Assembly (NCBI GenBank): GCA_964598845.1
Contig: CAZRDM010000001.1
Span: 62,001-126,000, forward strand
Length of the DNA: 64,000 nt
Direction of reading: 5' to 3'
Source: FEN-987 sp964598845
GTDB lineage: Archaea > Thermoproteota > Bathyarchaeia > 40CM-2-53-6
Part shown: positions 45,106-53,944 of the stretch, in pieces
Layout: every line of letters begins with the position of its first letter
Numbering within the stretch: the stretch's first letter is position 1
The notes under the pieces: model-generated
Database searches by the model: none
Told to the model about the DNA's origin: nothing
What the model saw: the letters and a program-made list of their open reading frames with translations, nothing else
Made by a program: the position numbers and the translations under genes

Positions 45106-46028
45106 CGCCTCAGTTCCCTGACGACAATGCGTGCCAATCTTACCTTGTCGGCCATCGTCCTCATGACAGTATCAGCCACGATGACCTTGATCCCTAGGCT
45201 CTTGATTTCGGATGCCAAGTTCTCGTCGACGCGATCGATGATGAGGGCGTCAAGGAAGTCTTGGTAGAATCTCGCCACGCCGACCGCGCTCGGTTGTATC
45301 CGAAGAGCTCTCATGAGTTTGTCAGCGGGGCCCTTAATCGTCTTACCTCCAACTATGGGGCTTAGACCTACGATCTTGGCGTTCGCATGTTGAAGTCCAG
45401 AGCGAATTCCTGGAACTGACAAGATCGCGCCAATACTTACGATCGGATTACTCGGCGGAATCACAATTCCTTTCGCTTTCGAAATTGATTCTAACACATG
45501 CTTGGCTGGCTTAGCTGACCTTCCGCCTCGGAAAATGACGCCGCGAACTCTAGGCTTGGTCTGCATCTTAACCATGTACTCTTGGAAGTGCATTATGGCG
45601 TTCTCTGTCACGACGTACGTCTGGACAGGATCATCGGTTGGAGGCAGCAATCTGACCTTGAGCCCTAAACGTCTAACGATCTCCTGCGTGACTTCGGACA
45701 GCGGAATTCCCTTGCGAAGCTTCTCTGTGCGGTAAATATGTGTTGCAAGGTCTTTGTCACCGATGTTGAACCATGTCTCGTAACCGTAGCGCTCAAGCCA
45801 GCTTCTGCACTGGAATGTGTCTCCTCGGAACCCCCATCCCTTGTCTGGATCCACAACGCCGGCGAGTGTGTAAGCGACAATGTCCAAGTCTGGGGAAACG
45901 TGGAGGCCGTAGACCTCGGTGTCGTCGCCTACGTTCCCTATTATCGTGAGCTGTTTCTCAGGAATTACACGGATCAGGCCTTCAAGAAATCTTGCGGCTC
46001 CGACTCCTCCAGCTAATGAAACAATCAA
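45102..46028 (-). CDS. cofD: 2-phospho-L-lactate transferase (F420 synthesis)
   Basis: The protein has 308 residues. The N-terminus IVSLAGGVGAARFLEGLIRV is the CofD phosphate loop; further blocks are IIGNVGDDTEVYGLHVSPDL, DPDKGWGFRGDTFQCRSWLE, FNIGDKDLATHIYRTEKL, VIPPSNPIVSIGAILSVPGI and LSPIVGGKTIKGPADKLM. It joins the activated lactyl group to the deazaflavin Fo. Together with cofC it forms an operon (4-base overlap). cofE, cofG and cofH are not in the window. It supports use of coenzyme F420. Confidence 0.96.
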   Translation of the reverse strand: MIVSLAGGVGAARFLEGLIRVIPEKQLTIIGNVGDDTEVYGLHVSPDLDIVAYTLAGVVDPDKGWGFRGDTFQCRSWLERYGYETWFNIGDKDLATHIYRTEKLRKGIPLSEVTQEIVRRLGLKVRLLPPTDDPVQTYVVTENAIMHFQEYMVKMQTKPRVRGVIFRGGRSAKPAKHVLESISKAKGIVIPPSNPIVSIGAILSVPGIRSGLQHANAKIVGLSPIVGGKTIKGPADKLMRALRIQPSAVGVARFYQDFLDALIIDRVDENLASEIKSLGIKVIVADTVMRTMADKVRLARIVVRELRR

Positions 46029-46065
46029 GAGTCCACACGAGTGAATCGGTTCGCGGCTTCGATGA

Positions 46066-46758
46066 CTATTGTCTACTAGTAAATCTGCTAATCCAAGGCT
46101 GACCTGAAGCGATTTCTGGAATCTTGAGAGTCAACGGTGTGAATATGACGTATGGAACTAGCACTGAGAAAGCGGCGTGCAGTCCATTGAAGATACTTGT
46201 GTAGAGGAGCATGGCAGTGAGAATCTCCCAAGATCCGGCCAATTGTAGGCCAAGCGTGGCCTCAAGTGTGCGTTGGCTGAAACCGAGGTAGTCGATACCG
46301 AAAATTACCGGACCGATATATGTGAAGACGAAATAGTTCACTATGAGCAAAATCCCGACTCTAGCGAGTATTGCCCACGCAAGCATCAAGCCGATAGCTA
46401 CCGAGACGTTACGATACTTGGCCGCCACGCTCTGGTACAGCCTGCCCCCGATCCAGAGTCCTAGAAGCGTTGTCAGAACTGCGGCGAACTTGACCGCTGG
46501 CCCCAGTGGACTAGTGGTTCCCGTTGCTGTGAGAAAAAGCCAGTGAACCGTCGCGGCAATGAAGCTTGGGGTCGGACCGAAGATCAGGAAGGCTAGAACA
46601 GAAAAGAGTTCAGCGGGATCAAACCGGAGGAAGGGCAGTACGGGAAACGATGGCTGGACCCTTGCAGGGATTAACACCGTAGAAAGAGCTGCCAAGCTTC
46701 CGAATACAGCAGCCCCAGTTAAGCTAACGCTCCTTCTCGCAAACACAGGCTGCTCCAA
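46066..46758 (-). CDS. ECF transporter S component-like membrane protein
   Basis: The protein has 230 residues and about six hydrophobic segments. SLTGAAVFGSLAALSTVLIP and FLRFDPAELFSVLAFLIFGP resemble the first two helices of ECF substrate-binding S components (RibU-like), which lack their own ATPase and share the EcfA/T module. Vitamin specificity cannot be set. It lies 37 bases upstream of cofD on the same strand, so a riboflavin or precursor substrate is one possibility. An AT-rich block (TAATATTATG, about 46840) may hold its promoter. Confidence 0.7.
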   Translation of the reverse strand: MEQPVFARRSVSLTGAAVFGSLAALSTVLIPARVQPSFPVLPFLRFDPAELFSVLAFLIFGPTPSFIAATVHWLFLTATGTTSPLGPAVKFAAVLTTLLGLWIGGRLYQSVAAKYRNVSVAIGLMLAWAILARVGILLIVNYFVFTYIGPVIFGIDYLGFSQRTLEATLGLQLAGSWEILTAMLLYTSIFNGLHAAFSVLVPYVIFTPLTLKIPEIASGQPWISRFTSRQ

Positions 46759-46861
46759 CAGAAACCACGGAATATGGCAACAACAAGTGACAACTACTTA
46801 ACTCTTTCATTATCTTATTCATGCTCAATAACCATAATATTATGACTCAAAGGCCCCGGTA

Positions 46862-47158
46862 TCACCTCTTTTTATGGAGGTTTTTCGTTTTCGAGATCAA
46901 TTCCTTGATGAGTTCGCTGTTGAGGGGGGAAAGGACTCTGGACCTGCCGACCTCATACACCTCTATCAGACCGGCCTGTGTAAGCACCTCTATGTGCCTG
47001 TAGATACCGCCGTAGTCCATTTTCAGGTTCGCGGCCACAGCAGTGATGTGTAATGGTTTCTTGCTCTCCATAAGCATGAGCAAAATGCGCAGTCTGACAG
47101 TGTTTCCCAAGGCTCCGAACATATTGGCGGCAGATTTCAGATCTTCGAACGCCGACAT
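46862..47158 (-). CDS. ArsR-like winged-helix regulator
   Basis: The protein has 98 residues. SAANMFGALGNTVRLRILLM is the ArsR first helix, followed by HITAVAANLKMDYGGIYRHI and EVLTQAGLIEVYEVGRSRVL, the recognition helix and wing. Metal-binding Cys residues are absent, so it is not a classic metal sensor. The C-terminal tail is basic (SKTKNLHKKR). It lies between a zinc-knuckle protein and the ECF-like gene, with a 103-base AT-rich gap to the latter. Confidence 0.85.
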   Translation of the reverse strand: MSAFEDLKSAANMFGALGNTVRLRILLMLMESKKPLHITAVAANLKMDYGGIYRHIEVLTQAGLIEVYEVGRSRVLSPLNSELIKELISKTKNLHKKR

Positions 47159-47212
47159 AGTGGGGGGTCCCGCTTTGCTTCCTGTCCGCTGGTTATCATA
47201 CGTCCTTGGAAG

Positions 47213-47386
47213 TTAATCCTTGCTCAAAGCCAGGCCCTTTCTCTGAGCGAATTCTTCCATATGCCTGTCTGAGCAAAAATGGTAGGTCTTCACCCGCTTA
47301 TCTTCTTCTCCAGCGAATGACCTTGACATCATCAGGTCAAGTACCCTGCCGCACTGGTTACACATGACTTTCATGATGAATCCCAT
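47213..47386 (-). CDS. small treble-clef or TRASH-like zinc protein
   Basis: The protein has 57 residues from ATG 47386 (or 53 from ATG 47374). VMCNQCGRVLDLMMSR and KVKTYHFCSDRHMEEFAQRK-like spacing (C-x2-C then C-x3-H) suggest a zinc-binding TRASH or ribbon module. The start is 5 bases after the stop of the PAC2 gene, so it is likely the second gene of that transcript. A longer open frame extends into the PAC2 gene but is a shadow. Confidence 0.6.
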   Translation of the reverse strand: MGFIMKVMCNQCGRVLDLMMSRSFAGEEDKRVKTYHFCSDRHMEEFAQRKGLALSKD

Positions 47387-47390
47387 GTGA

Positions 47391-48233
47391 TTAGCTGACG
47401 TATGGGAGTTCTCTTTCGCCACCTTTGCGCATCTCACGCGGTAAACCTGTTCTCGAAACATCCCTCGCTCGCTGGACAGCCTCAGCGTTCTCTTTTGCTT
47501 GTTTCTCCAACAACGCAAGGTCGAGGGAGATATTGAGTAACCTCGAAGTCACTTCCAAGGCTGCCTTAGCTCCATTTGCATCTAAAGAAAGGAAACCTGG
47601 CGTTTCGGCGAGTAGGCATATGGCGGGTATCTTACGCGGCCTAGCCAGTCCGAAAATCAGACCGTTCGCACCGGTAATGGCGCCGCCTGCAAGCTTTACG
47701 GCACCGAACCCCTCCAGCTCCTTCACGAGGTCTACATCGGTTGCTCCAACGTACACCTTTGGTTGTTCAGTGAACTTGTCCGTGGCCATGCCGCCCATGG
47801 TGATTATTCTTCCAACCTCAAACTTCTCAGCAACATCTAACACTACATCAGCCAGTTCGTACTGGCCTTCAGGCGAGTATGGTTGCTCATTCGCTGTGAA
47901 CAGTATGAGATCAGTGCCACTGTTGACATTTTTCCAGTAGTGGAATTCACCTTTCATTAGTTTGACGATGCCATCATCAGTCAGCCACACCTTCGGGGAG
48001 AACATTGGAGAGAACACTTCTGCGAATAGTTCTGCCTTGAGTTCTTTCTGGAGATGATTCACTGCTAGCCATGCCACAGATCCTATTCCAGGAAGACCGC
48101 AAACCATCACGGGCTTGCTAGTATTCGGCTGTAAGTAGTATCTCACTTCAGTCTCCATTGCAATCATCCGAAGGTCATTCTTGCTCCTCTGGACATCGAT
48201 AGAACACGGTTCTAGATTAGTATGCTTGTCCAT
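47391..48233 (-). CDS. PAC2-family (proteasome assembly chaperone-like) protein
   Basis: The protein has 280 residues; it may begin at METEVRYYLQPN (ATG 48158), because the first 25 residues are unlike the family. PVMVCGLPGIGSVAWLAVNH, ELFAEVFSPMFSPKVWLTDD, TDLILFTANEQPYSPEGQYE, RIITMGGMATDKFTEQPKVY and GLIFGLARPRKIPAICLLAE fit the PAC2 fold, with the GxPGxG loop. The last 50 residues form a coiled helix. The archaeal role is uncertain; some members assist proteasome assembly or act in unrelated ligation chemistry. Confidence 0.87.
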   Translation of the reverse strand: MDKHTNLEPCSIDVQRSKNDLRMIAMETEVRYYLQPNTSKPVMVCGLPGIGSVAWLAVNHLQKELKAELFAEVFSPMFSPKVWLTDDGIVKLMKGEFHYWKNVNSGTDLILFTANEQPYSPEGQYELADVVLDVAEKFEVGRIITMGGMATDKFTEQPKVYVGATDVDLVKELEGFGAVKLAGGAITGANGLIFGLARPRKIPAICLLAETPGFLSLDANGAKAALEVTSRLLNISLDLALLEKQAKENAEAVQRARDVSRTGLPREMRKGGERELPYVS

Positions 48234-48256
48234 GCGTGCAGCGTATTAAGGCCCGC

Positions 48257-48532
48257 TTATTGGGTAGGGAGCTTCTGTTGCCCGAACGGGGTAAGTTGCC
48301 ATAAGAATGGTTTCTTGTGGGTTGGGGTCTCGACTAGGCGATCTTTTCTCATTGCCTTTAGGTGGTAAGCGACGCACTCATACGAGAGTCCCGTTTCGTT
48401 CGCTATTTGACTTGCTTTTTTTCGGGCGCTTTCCAGAGTAACCAGGATCTTAGTGCGTGATATCAAGCCCGCCCTGACGTTTCTTCTCGATCTCAGATAT
48501 GCCTTGGGATGAAACGTTGGCGCTTTGGCCAT
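48257..48532 (-). CDS. winged-helix DNA-binding protein
   Basis: The protein has 91 residues from ATG 48532, 10 bases after the PolD large subunit stop. ISRTKILVTLESARKKASQI, ETGLSYECVAYHLKAMRKDR and the wing LVETPTHKKPFLWQLTPFGQ define a winged helix. The longer open frame to 48640 lies inside the polymerase gene and is unlikely. Close linkage to polC suggests co-transcription. Its target is unknown. Confidence 0.8.
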   Translation of the reverse strand: MAKAPTFHPKAYLRSRRNVRAGLISRTKILVTLESARKKASQIANETGLSYECVAYHLKAMRKDRLVETPTHKKPFLWQLTPFGQQKLPTQ

Positions 48533-48542
48533 CCTTGACACC

Positions 48543-51500
48543 TTACACAAACTGTGCGAGCGAGGGCTGTTTCTTCCTCTCTTCTTGCTCGCTAAAGAGC
48601 GAGTTGATCTCTTGGCGTAGGAGCAACAGACGTTGCTCATGGTACTTGCCTAGATTGTATCGCTTCACCAAGTCCTCGGCTACGTTGAGGTATTTCTCAA
48701 CGCTTCCTTTGTACACCGTCAAAGAAAGCTTTCCACCGCAGCGGGGACAGTCGCCCTTCAAAGGGACTCGTCGAAATTTCGAGTTGCACTTGGTGCAACG
48801 GAATCGCTGACCTGCGAAAGCCTTTAGATTGCCCGTGAGATCGCGCATAAAATGCGTTGAGAGAACCCTTTTCGCAACTTCCCCAGCGTCTACAGCATTA
48901 ACCGATTCGGCCAGTTTCAGCTGTGCAGTGACCTTGTCAAGCATGGAGGCCAGTTTCTTGTATGCGCTCTCTAGGTTTCCGTTGTTCACGTTGTCGACAC
49001 AGTGAGTGAAGCCGAGCGATTCGAACACGACTTCAGACCCGAGTCGATCATGAACCGTTTCAATTAAGGCCGTGATGGATTTGGGATCGGCTCGTTTGAG
49101 TGTTTCCTCAAAGAATCTAAGAGGAAATCGATCCACAGTTTCAATGTTGAAGGCTTGGCGGGCGATTTCTCTCGGTTTGATCCCCAAGGTGAGTAGGAGC
49201 GGGGCGTCCATGATTCCGCCTATTCTGGAGGGAAGGAACTCTCTCGAGAAATTAACGAGAACATCTAAGGCTAGACTGACGGAATCCTCATCACCATCAC
49301 AATCGCGTCGCTTGGCGGCATGCCAGAAAGGATGCGCGAAACACACACTTGCTCGAGTAAATCCTATGATGCGTCCAATCACTCCTACAGAGGTGTGAGG
49401 CGATAGACCGATCAGCAAGTGCCCCAGCAGGTCTTGCCTCCTTCTAACATTGTAGAAGGCCGGAAGGTTGTAGAAGCTTTGGAGGAGTTCGTCTAAGAAC
49501 CTCGCGATCCTAACAAAATAATCTCCGCATTCTATTGGGAGGATTATGTCGTGCACCTTGAGAGCGCAATATTGACTGCTTGACTCGATCGGATCCCCAT
49601 TCACATCGAATTGATATCCTAGCTCGCGAAGTTTTTCAACTTCAACGCCTATTTCGGTGGGTTTGAAGTGTGTAAGTGGCGCGTTGGTCGCGTCGAATCT
49701 GACCGTCCCGTCCTTGAAAACTGAGATGTCATGCTTTGCGCGCAGTAGACCCTTCTCGAGGGGCTCCGGTGTTCTCGCCTGGTTTGTCAGACCCCTAACC
49801 CCCTTCACCGACTCGGGGATAATCGCCATTGATATCTTCCTTTGAGCTGCATTGAGACTATCACGAAGCGCTATGCTGCGTTGACTGTAGGCTTCAGCAG
49901 GAACCTTACAAGCAGGGCATATCCGCTCGTCGGTTTCAGCCCCGCACCTATGGCAGACATATGTCTTGCTAGTCTTGCCGCCGCACCTTTCACAAATGCC
50001 AGTGAAGGACGTGTTGCCGCAGTCCGCGCATTTTCGATAGTTGATTTCAACGGAGGTAAAGTGTTTGGACGCTGCTTCGATTATGTTCCTTCTGGATCCC
50101 CCCGCCAAACCCACAGGAAAGAGGCAGTGGACTAGGGGCCTCATCTCACGTCGCTTCGCCTTCTCTGGGCGTCCCATCCTAGCACCAACGTATACAGGCG
50201 CCTTCTTCATTACGCGAATCCCGGATGCATTCGCGACTTTTTCGAAAATGTCGCTTCCGTCGATACTCCTAGATGGCAAGTCCACACCTAGACATTCGAA
50301 TAGAACGCGGGCTTCCTCGTCGATGAGGAGAAATTCCCCCTTCACTTTGTGAGGAGCGCAGAGCTTCTCCAAGATGGACTTGGTCCTGGCTTCGGTTCTT
50401 GTTGCAATGCGTTCGCGGGACACCTGAGTTAGCGTCGAATCGCGTAGTCTGTCGCGTAAATAATCGAAATCGTCTGGATCCAGATTCTCCCAAAACCACG
50501 TATGTCTTGGATGCAGGGGCACTGGAGACCTCTTGGCTATCAGGAGCGCGTTTTCTGCGGATGGAAATCCTCCGTTCCACCTTTGGATGCATGTGGAGAG
50601 GGCTCCGGCATCCATCCCAATATGTTCGGCGAAGCCTTCTATTCCACCGTAGGCGGTAGATCCATGAAGCTTGACTAATTCGGCCCACCATTCTTCCACG
50701 AATCCTGACGGAAGAAGATGCCGATTGTTCTCGAGAAACTCTCCATATCCTATCAGAATGTCGCCTAGGAAGAGCACTCTGTCTATCGAATCGACCAGCT
50801 TTTCAGCTTGACGAGGATCCTGTAACCTGGCAACGGAACCATCTTTGAATCTGACGACTGGTGGCTCAATGCAATCAACAGATGTGGCTATGCCCGCCTT
50901 ACCAGGTTTCTCTAGCCTAAGTTGGGTTCCTATGGCGATGAACCTACCTAGGACCACCATCGTTGAAGGATGGAGGCCTATGGCGGCCAATCCTGTATTT
51001 CGAGCTCTACCATATCTGAGCCTGAAACCACCCTTTACTTGGGGGAAGGAAAAGATTGGTCGTCCAGCAAGGACGTCTTCCATGAACATGAATTCGCGTG
51101 CTTCGTCGGCCTCGGCGACAGGGGGTTTAATCTCTTTCAGCCAGCTCCAACCCTCGATGCCCAAGCTATCGATTATCTTTAACAGCTTGTGACTTCTGCC
51201 GATCAGCCCATCATGGACAACTCTCAGAGCTCCACCTCTCACTCTGTTCGTCTCAACTCTCGGCACATTCCTGTAGGATGTGACCTCTACTCGGTCTGTT
51301 TCTACACCATTCACCTCAATCGGTAGCCGCATGATGGCGTTGAACAATTCTTCGTCTGATACTTTGAACTGGAAGCGTCCGACCTCCCTCTCATAGAGGC
51401 GTAGTTCTTCAACGAACCTCTTGGCTTCCACTTCCGTTGCTCTGTACTTTCCGAGTCCAAGCTGGTGACGTACGTAGTCTCCGATAACGAGAATCAGGGC

Positions 51501-51959
51501 CATGTCCGTGCCACCTGCCGACCTTATGGGCCCAGCGAAGTAGACTGCGAGATGCTTCGTTCCATCTTGGTTCAATCTGATTCGAACGGATGCGATTCCT
51601 TCAATGGGGGCGGCGGTAACACCCTCGTCGAGTACTGCAGCCGCCGTTCTAACTGCTTGGTTGGCTGCTCTCTCTCCGTTGACGCCATAACCACCTAGCG
51701 CAATCTCTTCCGCCAGCTTTACCGCTACAAGTTCACGGGGCATGAGAAGCGATAGGTCGCGGATTCTTGAGGCAACTCCCGGTGGGCCAACCGCCTTCTC
51801 GACACGTTCAGCTACATCATGCGTTACCAGCGATTCAGGCTCTGGTGCGGGATCAAACCCTCTTGCACGTGCTTTCCTTGCTAGATCGTAGATCTTGTCA
51901 AATTCCTCCGTGAGTTGTTGAAAATAGTGGCCGTGTTCGCTGAGTATGTTTGTCTCCAT
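48543..51959 (-). CDS. polC: DNA polymerase D large subunit (DP2)
   Basis: The protein has 1138 residues, the usual length with no intein. The N-terminus has YFQQLTEEFDKIYDLARKAR, then YFAGPIRSAGGTDMALILVI, VETNRVRGGALRVVHDGLIG and AAIGLHPSTMVVLGRFIAIG. Zinc sites include YRKCADCGNTSFTGICERCG, VCHRCGAETDERICPACKVP and FRCTKCNSKFRRVPLKGDCP. The catalytic block is ASVCFAHPFWHAAKRRDCDG DEDS, with the Asp residues of the polymerase site. It copies the genome with the small subunit at 56.6 kb. The start is ATG 51959. Confidence 0.98.
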   Translation of the reverse strand: METNILSEHGHYFQQLTEEFDKIYDLARKARARGFDPAPEPESLVTHDVAERVEKAVGPPGVASRIRDLSLLMPRELVAVKLAEEIALGGYGVNGERAANQAVRTAAAVLDEGVTAAPIEGIASVRIRLNQDGTKHLAVYFAGPIRSAGGTDMALILVIGDYVRHQLGLGKYRATEVEAKRFVEELRLYEREVGRFQFKVSDEELFNAIMRLPIEVNGVETDRVEVTSYRNVPRVETNRVRGGALRVVHDGLIGRSHKLLKIIDSLGIEGWSWLKEIKPPVAEADEAREFMFMEDVLAGRPIFSFPQVKGGFRLRYGRARNTGLAAIGLHPSTMVVLGRFIAIGTQLRLEKPGKAGIATSVDCIEPPVVRFKDGSVARLQDPRQAEKLVDSIDRVLFLGDILIGYGEFLENNRHLLPSGFVEEWWAELVKLHGSTAYGGIEGFAEHIGMDAGALSTCIQRWNGGFPSAENALLIAKRSPVPLHPRHTWFWENLDPDDFDYLRDRLRDSTLTQVSRERIATRTEARTKSILEKLCAPHKVKGEFLLIDEEARVLFECLGVDLPSRSIDGSDIFEKVANASGIRVMKKAPVYVGARMGRPEKAKRREMRPLVHCLFPVGLAGGSRRNIIEAASKHFTSVEINYRKCADCGNTSFTGICERCGGKTSKTYVCHRCGAETDERICPACKVPAEAYSQRSIALRDSLNAAQRKISMAIIPESVKGVRGLTNQARTPEPLEKGLLRAKHDISVFKDGTVRFDATNAPLTHFKPTEIGVEVEKLRELGYQFDVNGDPIESSSQYCALKVHDIILPIECGDYFVRIARFLDELLQSFYNLPAFYNVRRRQDLLGHLLIGLSPHTSVGVIGRIIGFTRASVCFAHPFWHAAKRRDCDGDEDSVSLALDVLVNFSREFLPSRIGGIMDAPLLLTLGIKPREIARQAFNIETVDRFPLRFFEETLKRADPKSITALIETVHDRLGSEVVFESLGFTHCVDNVNNGNLESAYKKLASMLDKVTAQLKLAESVNAVDAGEVAKRVLSTHFMRDLTGNLKAFAGQRFRCTKCNSKFRRVPLKGDCPRCGGKLSLTVYKGSVEKYLNVAEDLVKRYNLGKYHEQRLLLLRQEINSLFSEQEERKKQPSLAQFV

Positions 51960-52019
51960 CAGATTGGCCCGGACTACAAAGAGCGTCAGTGCAATTTAAC
52001 GGTGAGAGGATCTGAGACT

Positions 52020-52313
52020 CTACATGCTTTCTTCCACGGGACGGGATGTTGACATAGCTTGCTCCGGTTTCTGGGCGGCTTGTTCTTTTGTGTAGAAGCT
52101 ATCAGTAAACATGCAGTATATGTCCACAACTTGGCTTGATGGCGTAGCCTCAAACTCTCGCTTTAGGCCACATGAACCGCATTGAACAATTGCCGGGCCT
52201 GCGTCCTGAGGGAGCTTCACGTGTATCGCCTCCTCTCCGCATGAGGGACATGTGAAGACGGAGGGCAGTTTCTTCTTGACAACCTTGATGACCCTTCTAC
52301 GCCGCCTACCCAC
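52020..52313 (-). CDS. Elf1-like transcription elongation factor
   Basis: The protein has 97 residues from GTG 52313 (VGRRRRRVIKVVKKKLPSVF). The basic N-terminal arm and VFTCPSCGEEAIHVKL with IVQCGSCGLKREFEATPSSQ (two C-x2-C zinc knuckles) are the Elf1 signature, followed by VDIYCMFTDSFYTKE. Elf1 travels with RNA polymerase. It is typical of TACK archaea and supports the organism assignment. Upstream codons to 52352 are in frame but do not fit the family. It is 60 bases downstream of polC. Confidence 0.92.
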   Translation of the reverse strand: MGRRRRRVIKVVKKKLPSVFTCPSCGEEAIHVKLPQDAGPAIVQCGSCGLKREFEATPSSQVVDIYCMFTDSFYTKEQAAQKPEQAMSTSRPVEESM

Positions 52314-52395
52314 GACAAATTCCTTCTCTTTGACGCAACACAGAATAGTCACGAGTTATTTCAAGATTGCATCTTCTAGGCGCCAGGCTGCTGGC

Positions 52396-52405
52396 GTGAT
52401 ATCAC
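52396..52405. promoter_or_regulatory. palindrome GTGATATCAC upstream of Elf1 and the 160-residue gene
   Basis: A perfect 10-base palindrome in the divergent gap between the Elf1 gene (start 52313) and the plus-strand gene at 52480. It is the same motif as the array at 52959-53203, so it may be bound by the same factor. Confidence 0.5.
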
Positions 52406-52479
52406 ATGCAATCCTCGCGATTCGTGGTTTGGGAAAGTGTCATAAGTGAATACAAAACTGTATCCACCGGGTTGACCGA

Positions 52480-52962
52480 ATGCCTGAACATTCTCGCATG
52501 ATCAGTGAGGTCCGTGAATCGATTCGTGACATCCTGCGTGATCCCGTGACTAAGCTGCTTCTAGAACACAGTCAACTTACCCTAGGCCAGCTGGAAACGC
52601 TCCTGGCGGACACTGTGTCCATCGAAAATGCGGTAGCAAAGGGCCTAAGACGCCTCTTTCGACCATCCAAGGGGCGAATTAGCCGCGGTGCCTTCAATCG
52701 CACACTGCTTCAAGCTCAGAAGAACGTAATCAGGTCGATTTACACCCTTTTGCTCCTAGGGTACGTGGGAATGTTCGACAGCGTGGCGCTGCAGCCATTC
52801 ATCGAGCTAGCGGACGCTGTACAAAGCTATGTTCAAGAGGCACGCCAAGCTTCCCAAGGGCCCTCGACCATCAGTCCTGATACACTCCGACAACTCAAAT
52901 TGCGCTTGTCGGAATCAATCTCGGCCCTCGGAAGACGGCAAAGCTTCAAAGATAGGCTGTGA
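52480..52962 (+). CDS. hypothetical all-helical protein
   Basis: The protein has 160 residues, with the first helices MISEVRESIRDILRDPVTKL and LEHSQLTLGQLETLLADTVS, then a basic region SKGRISRGAFNRTLLQAQKN and a hydrophobic helix IRSIYTLLLLGYVGMFDSVA. It ends with RLSESISALGRRQSFKDRL. I recognise no family, although similar proteins seem to occur next to replication genes in TACK archaea. Its stop overlaps the first GTGACATCAC repeat. ATG 52480. Confidence 0.6.
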   Translation: MPEHSRMISEVRESIRDILRDPVTKLLLEHSQLTLGQLETLLADTVSIENAVAKGLRRLFRPSKGRISRGAFNRTLLQAQKNVIRSIYTLLLLGYVGMFDSVALQPFIELADAVQSYVQEARQASQGPSTISPDTLRQLKLRLSESISALGRRQSFKDRL

Positions 52963-53203
52963 CATCACACCTCCGTATGCACATTTTAGTCTGGGTTCAG
53001 CTCCATTGTGACATCACGTGATGTCTATGTCATTCTTACAGTGCGGGGCTCGAGCCTTCTTCAGGGAAACCCCAAAATGAGCCCGTTTCGAAGTGGGCAT
53101 AGAGGTCTAGCATTGAGCGTGTGATATCAGCGTGACTAGGAGCAATGTCACCAAAACATCACCCATAAATCACCGTGACATTGTCAAGTAGTCGTGATAT
53201 CAC
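52959..53203. repeat. array of GTGAYATCAC palindromes
   Basis: Copies are GTGACATCAC at 52959-52968, GTGACATCAC at 53008-53017 running into the perfect 16-base palindrome GACATCACGTGATGTC at 53010-53025, GTGATATCAG at 53121-53130, and GTGATATCAC at 53194-53203, with half sites such as CGTGAC, TGTCACC, ACATCAC and GTGACATTGTCA between 53130 and 53186. The rest of 52963-53245 has no gene. It ends 42 bases before TTG 53246, so it is likely the control region of that winged-helix gene. Confidence 0.75.
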
Positions 53204-53245
53204 ACGAAGAGGTCAAGACTTCCGCAAGAAGCTGGGTAATGGCCC

Positions 53246-53944
53246 TTGGATCCGGTGGCGGCTGCAATCGATGCTATCTCCATACTGGTTCTTCTATTCA
53301 TACTCCTCGTCGGCAGAAACGCGCTTCGCTCGTTCAAACAGAGCCGGCAAGCCGTTACGGAATCCGGATCGTTGATCAGTGTAATCGTGAATGCGCTTAC
53401 TTCACGCATAGAACGCTCGGAATCTGTTGTAAAGGACCTTCAGTCTGGCTTCCAAAGAATTGATAGGCAGACAACTCGCCTCGATGAAGGACACGCAAGT
53501 CTGCGGTCTTCGCATCTACAGGTACTCCAGTATTTGCAGGAGATTTTGGCTAACGACAAGCGACTGATCGGCGAGCTTCAAGGACTCAAGACTAAGCTAA
53601 CGTCATTTGAAAACAAGACCGCGAAAAGAGACGTATCATCCCCGCTGCCACAGCGCCTAACGACGTTACTAAACACAAAGGACATTACGCTTTCGTTGAC
53701 GCCCACAGAACGGCAGACTATAGAGATGCTGCAACGTGAAGGGCCAAACGCAGCCCCCGAATTGGGGCGACGTCTGAGAAAGTCTCGAGAACATATGGCG
53801 CGACTGATGAAGAAGTTATACATGGAAGGTTACATCGACCGTGAGTCCAATCGCCCGCCATTCAGATACAGGTTGAATGAAGCGGTTCGTACGGCCCTCG
53901 AATCTGCTGAAGCGGTTACCGCTAAAGCGTCGGAGAGGGCTTGA
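53246..53944 (+). CDS. membrane-anchored coiled-coil winged-helix protein
   Basis: The protein has 232 residues from TTG 53246. One membrane helix (AIDAISILVLLFILLVG) is followed by a coiled coil of about 90 residues (SRIERSESVVKDLQSGFQRI to IGELQGLKTKLTSFE), then a MarR-like winged helix (SLTPTERQTIEMLQREGPNA, ELGRRLRKSREHMARLMKKL and GYIDRESNRPPFRYRL). A membrane-tied DNA-binding protein could anchor DNA, such as the predicted origin 0.5 kb away, to the membrane. The palindrome array is directly upstream. Confidence 0.75.
   Translation: MDPVAAAIDAISILVLLFILLVGRNALRSFKQSRQAVTESGSLISVIVNALTSRIERSESVVKDLQSGFQRIDRQTTRLDEGHASLRSSHLQVLQYLQEILANDKRLIGELQGLKTKLTSFENKTAKRDVSSPLPQRLTTLLNTKDITLSLTPTERQTIEMLQREGPNAAPELGRRLRKSREHMARLMKKLYMEGYIDRESNRPPFRYRLNEAVRTALESAEAVTAKASERA

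Noticed and set aside
52959..53203. CRISPR-like repeat array
   Set aside because: The repeated unit is a 10-base palindrome at irregular spacing, without constant-length spacers, and no cas gene is nearby.
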